64,000 bases of DNA from Piscinibacter gummiphilus (GTDB lineage Bacteria; Pseudomonadota; Gammaproteobacteria; Burkholderiales; Burkholderiaceae_C): the NCBI RefSeq assembly GCF_032681285.1, contig NZ_CP136336.1, forward strand, positions 2,281,001-2,345,000. Reading direction: 5' to 3'. Below the pieces are notes generated by a model. The model worked only from the letters and a program-made list of their open reading frames with translations, did not search any database and had not been told where the DNA came from. A program made the translations under genes and the position numbers. How positions within the stretch are numbered: the first letter of the stretch is position 1; each line of letters opens with the position of its first letter. Shown here in pieces: positions 63,244-64,000 of the stretch.

Positions 63244-64000
63244 GTGGCGCGTCTCACTCAAAAATCAGTGTCGTTGTTGTTTCGTGGCCTGGTGACCGTG
63301 GTGATTGCCGCCTGCCTGCCGTTGTCGGCCGGTGCGGCAGCCAAGCCCGCAAAGAAGCGCGCCGCGGCCGTGGCCAAGGCGCCGGTCAAGGCCAGCAAGG
63401 CCGTGGTGGTGCGTGGCGTCAAGCGCACCAGCCTTCGCACCGCCCGTGTGGTGGTGCCGGCGCGTCCCTCCTTCGGTCAGATCGCAGGCCTGCACTCCGC
63501 CGCCGATCCGCTGGACCTGAAATCAAGCGTGGCCCTGGTGATGGACCAGGACACCAACGAAGTGCTGTTCAGCAAGAACCCGCAAGCGGTCTTGCCCATT
63601 GCTTCGCTCACCAAACTCATGACCGCGCTGGTCGTCACCGAAGCCAAGCTCCCGCTGGATGAGGTGCTCACGATCAGCCAGGACGACGTGGACACCGAAA
63701 AGGGCAGCCGCTCGCGCCTGACGGTCGGCACGCAACTCACTCGCGGCGAGATGATGCATCTCGCGCTGATGTCGTCTGAAAACCGCGCTGCGCATGCGCT
63801 CGGCCGCCACTATCCGGGCGGGCTCGATGCGTTTGTCGCGGCGATGAACCGCAAGGCCATCGAACTGGGCATGCCGGCGACCCGCTACGTCGAGCCCACG
63901 GGCCTGTCGAGCCGCAACCAGTCGAGCGCACGCGATCTCGCCACGCTGGTGAAAGCCGCACACCATTACCCGCTGATCCGCGAACTCTCGACGTCGCCCG
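63244..64000 (+). CDS. D-alanyl-D-alanine carboxypeptidase/endopeptidase, S11 family (PbpG-like), 3' end cut
   Basis: Partial, 252 codons visible, running off the window. GTG start follows AAAGGTAG. It has a signal peptide (about 1-33), a Lys/Ala-rich linker, and the penicillin-binding S11 core: Ser121-x-x-Lys124 in SLTKLM and Ser178-x-Asn180 in SSEN. The KTG motif would lie beyond the end. Probably trims peptidoglycan crosslinks in the periplasm. Confidence 0.9.
   Translation, partial: MARLTQKSVSLLFRGLVTVVIAACLPLSAGAAAKPAKKRAAAVAKAPVKASKAVVVRGVKRTSLRTARVVVPARPSFGQIAGLHSAADPLDLKSSVALVMDQDTNEVLFSKNPQAVLPIASLTKLMTALVVTEAKLPLDEVLTISQDDVDTEKGSRSRLTVGTQLTRGEMMHLALMSSENRAAHALGRHYPGGLDAFVAAMNRKAIELGMPATRYVEPTGLSSRNQSSARDLATLVKAAHHYPLIRELSTSP

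Overview
The window is a GC-rich, gene-dense chromosomal segment from a betaproteobacterium of the order Burkholderiales, probably near the Rubrivivax/Leptothrix/Ideonella/Rhizobacter group. This is inferred from protein character and from gene orders such as thrS-infC-rpmI-rplT-pheST-ihfA-merR-tRNA-Pro, ilvBHC-pssA-leuA and nadE-glnB. I see no rRNA, CRISPR array, insertion sequence, prophage or integron. Both ends cut genes: a tannase-family esterase at the left and a D,D-carboxypeptidase-like protein at the right.

Layout. 1-9.3 kb: tannase-family esterase (partial), peptide deformylase, a FecR-domain secreted protein, divergent tesA/ybbA, then a minus-strand run of a peptidyl-prolyl isomerase lipoprotein, BolA, YciB, MsrB and SelO. 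9.4-25.8 kb: a long plus-strand catabolic island with an acyl-CoA ligase, a complete Liv-type ABC importer and a beta-oxidation set (hydratase/dehydrogenase fusion, thiolase, acyl-CoA dehydrogenase, two short-chain dehydrogenases, a thioesterase), plus an HD-domain protein and a GST-like protein. Several of these genes overlap by ATGA. 25.8-30.1 kb: a flavoprotein, then two tandem secreted polyesterases of the PETase/cutinase family, divergent from a membrane-anchored protein resembling a lipase-specific foldase. 30.2-34.4 kb: Tex, a patatin-like protein and a methyltransferase.

34.4-42.5 kb: the translation operon thrS-infC-rpmI-rplT-pheS-pheT-ihfA-merR, then tRNA-Pro(GGG). thrS has a threonine-codon leader peptide and terminator (an attenuator), infC appears to start at AUC, and rpmI has a structured leader. 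42.5-45.5 kb: a K+-independent proton-pumping pyrophosphatase divergent from the soluble pyrophosphatase. 45.6-55 kb: an M16 peptidase, a COG3146 acyltransferase-like protein, NadE with PII, a LOG-family hydrolase with diacylglycerol kinase, and a tightly overlapping ECF sigma/DUF3619/DUF3106/RDD operon. 55-63.1 kb: branched-chain amino acid synthesis (ilvB, ilvH, ilvC, pssA and two different leuA genes), with a structured RNA candidate between ilvB and ilvH and a leucine-codon attenuator before leuA.

The most novel candidates are the tandem polyesterases with their foldase-like neighbour, the two peptide-leader attenuators, the ilvB-ilvH structured spacer, and the uncharacterised ECF sigma operon. 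All searches and folding calculations remain to be done; structures and identities given here were read by eye.
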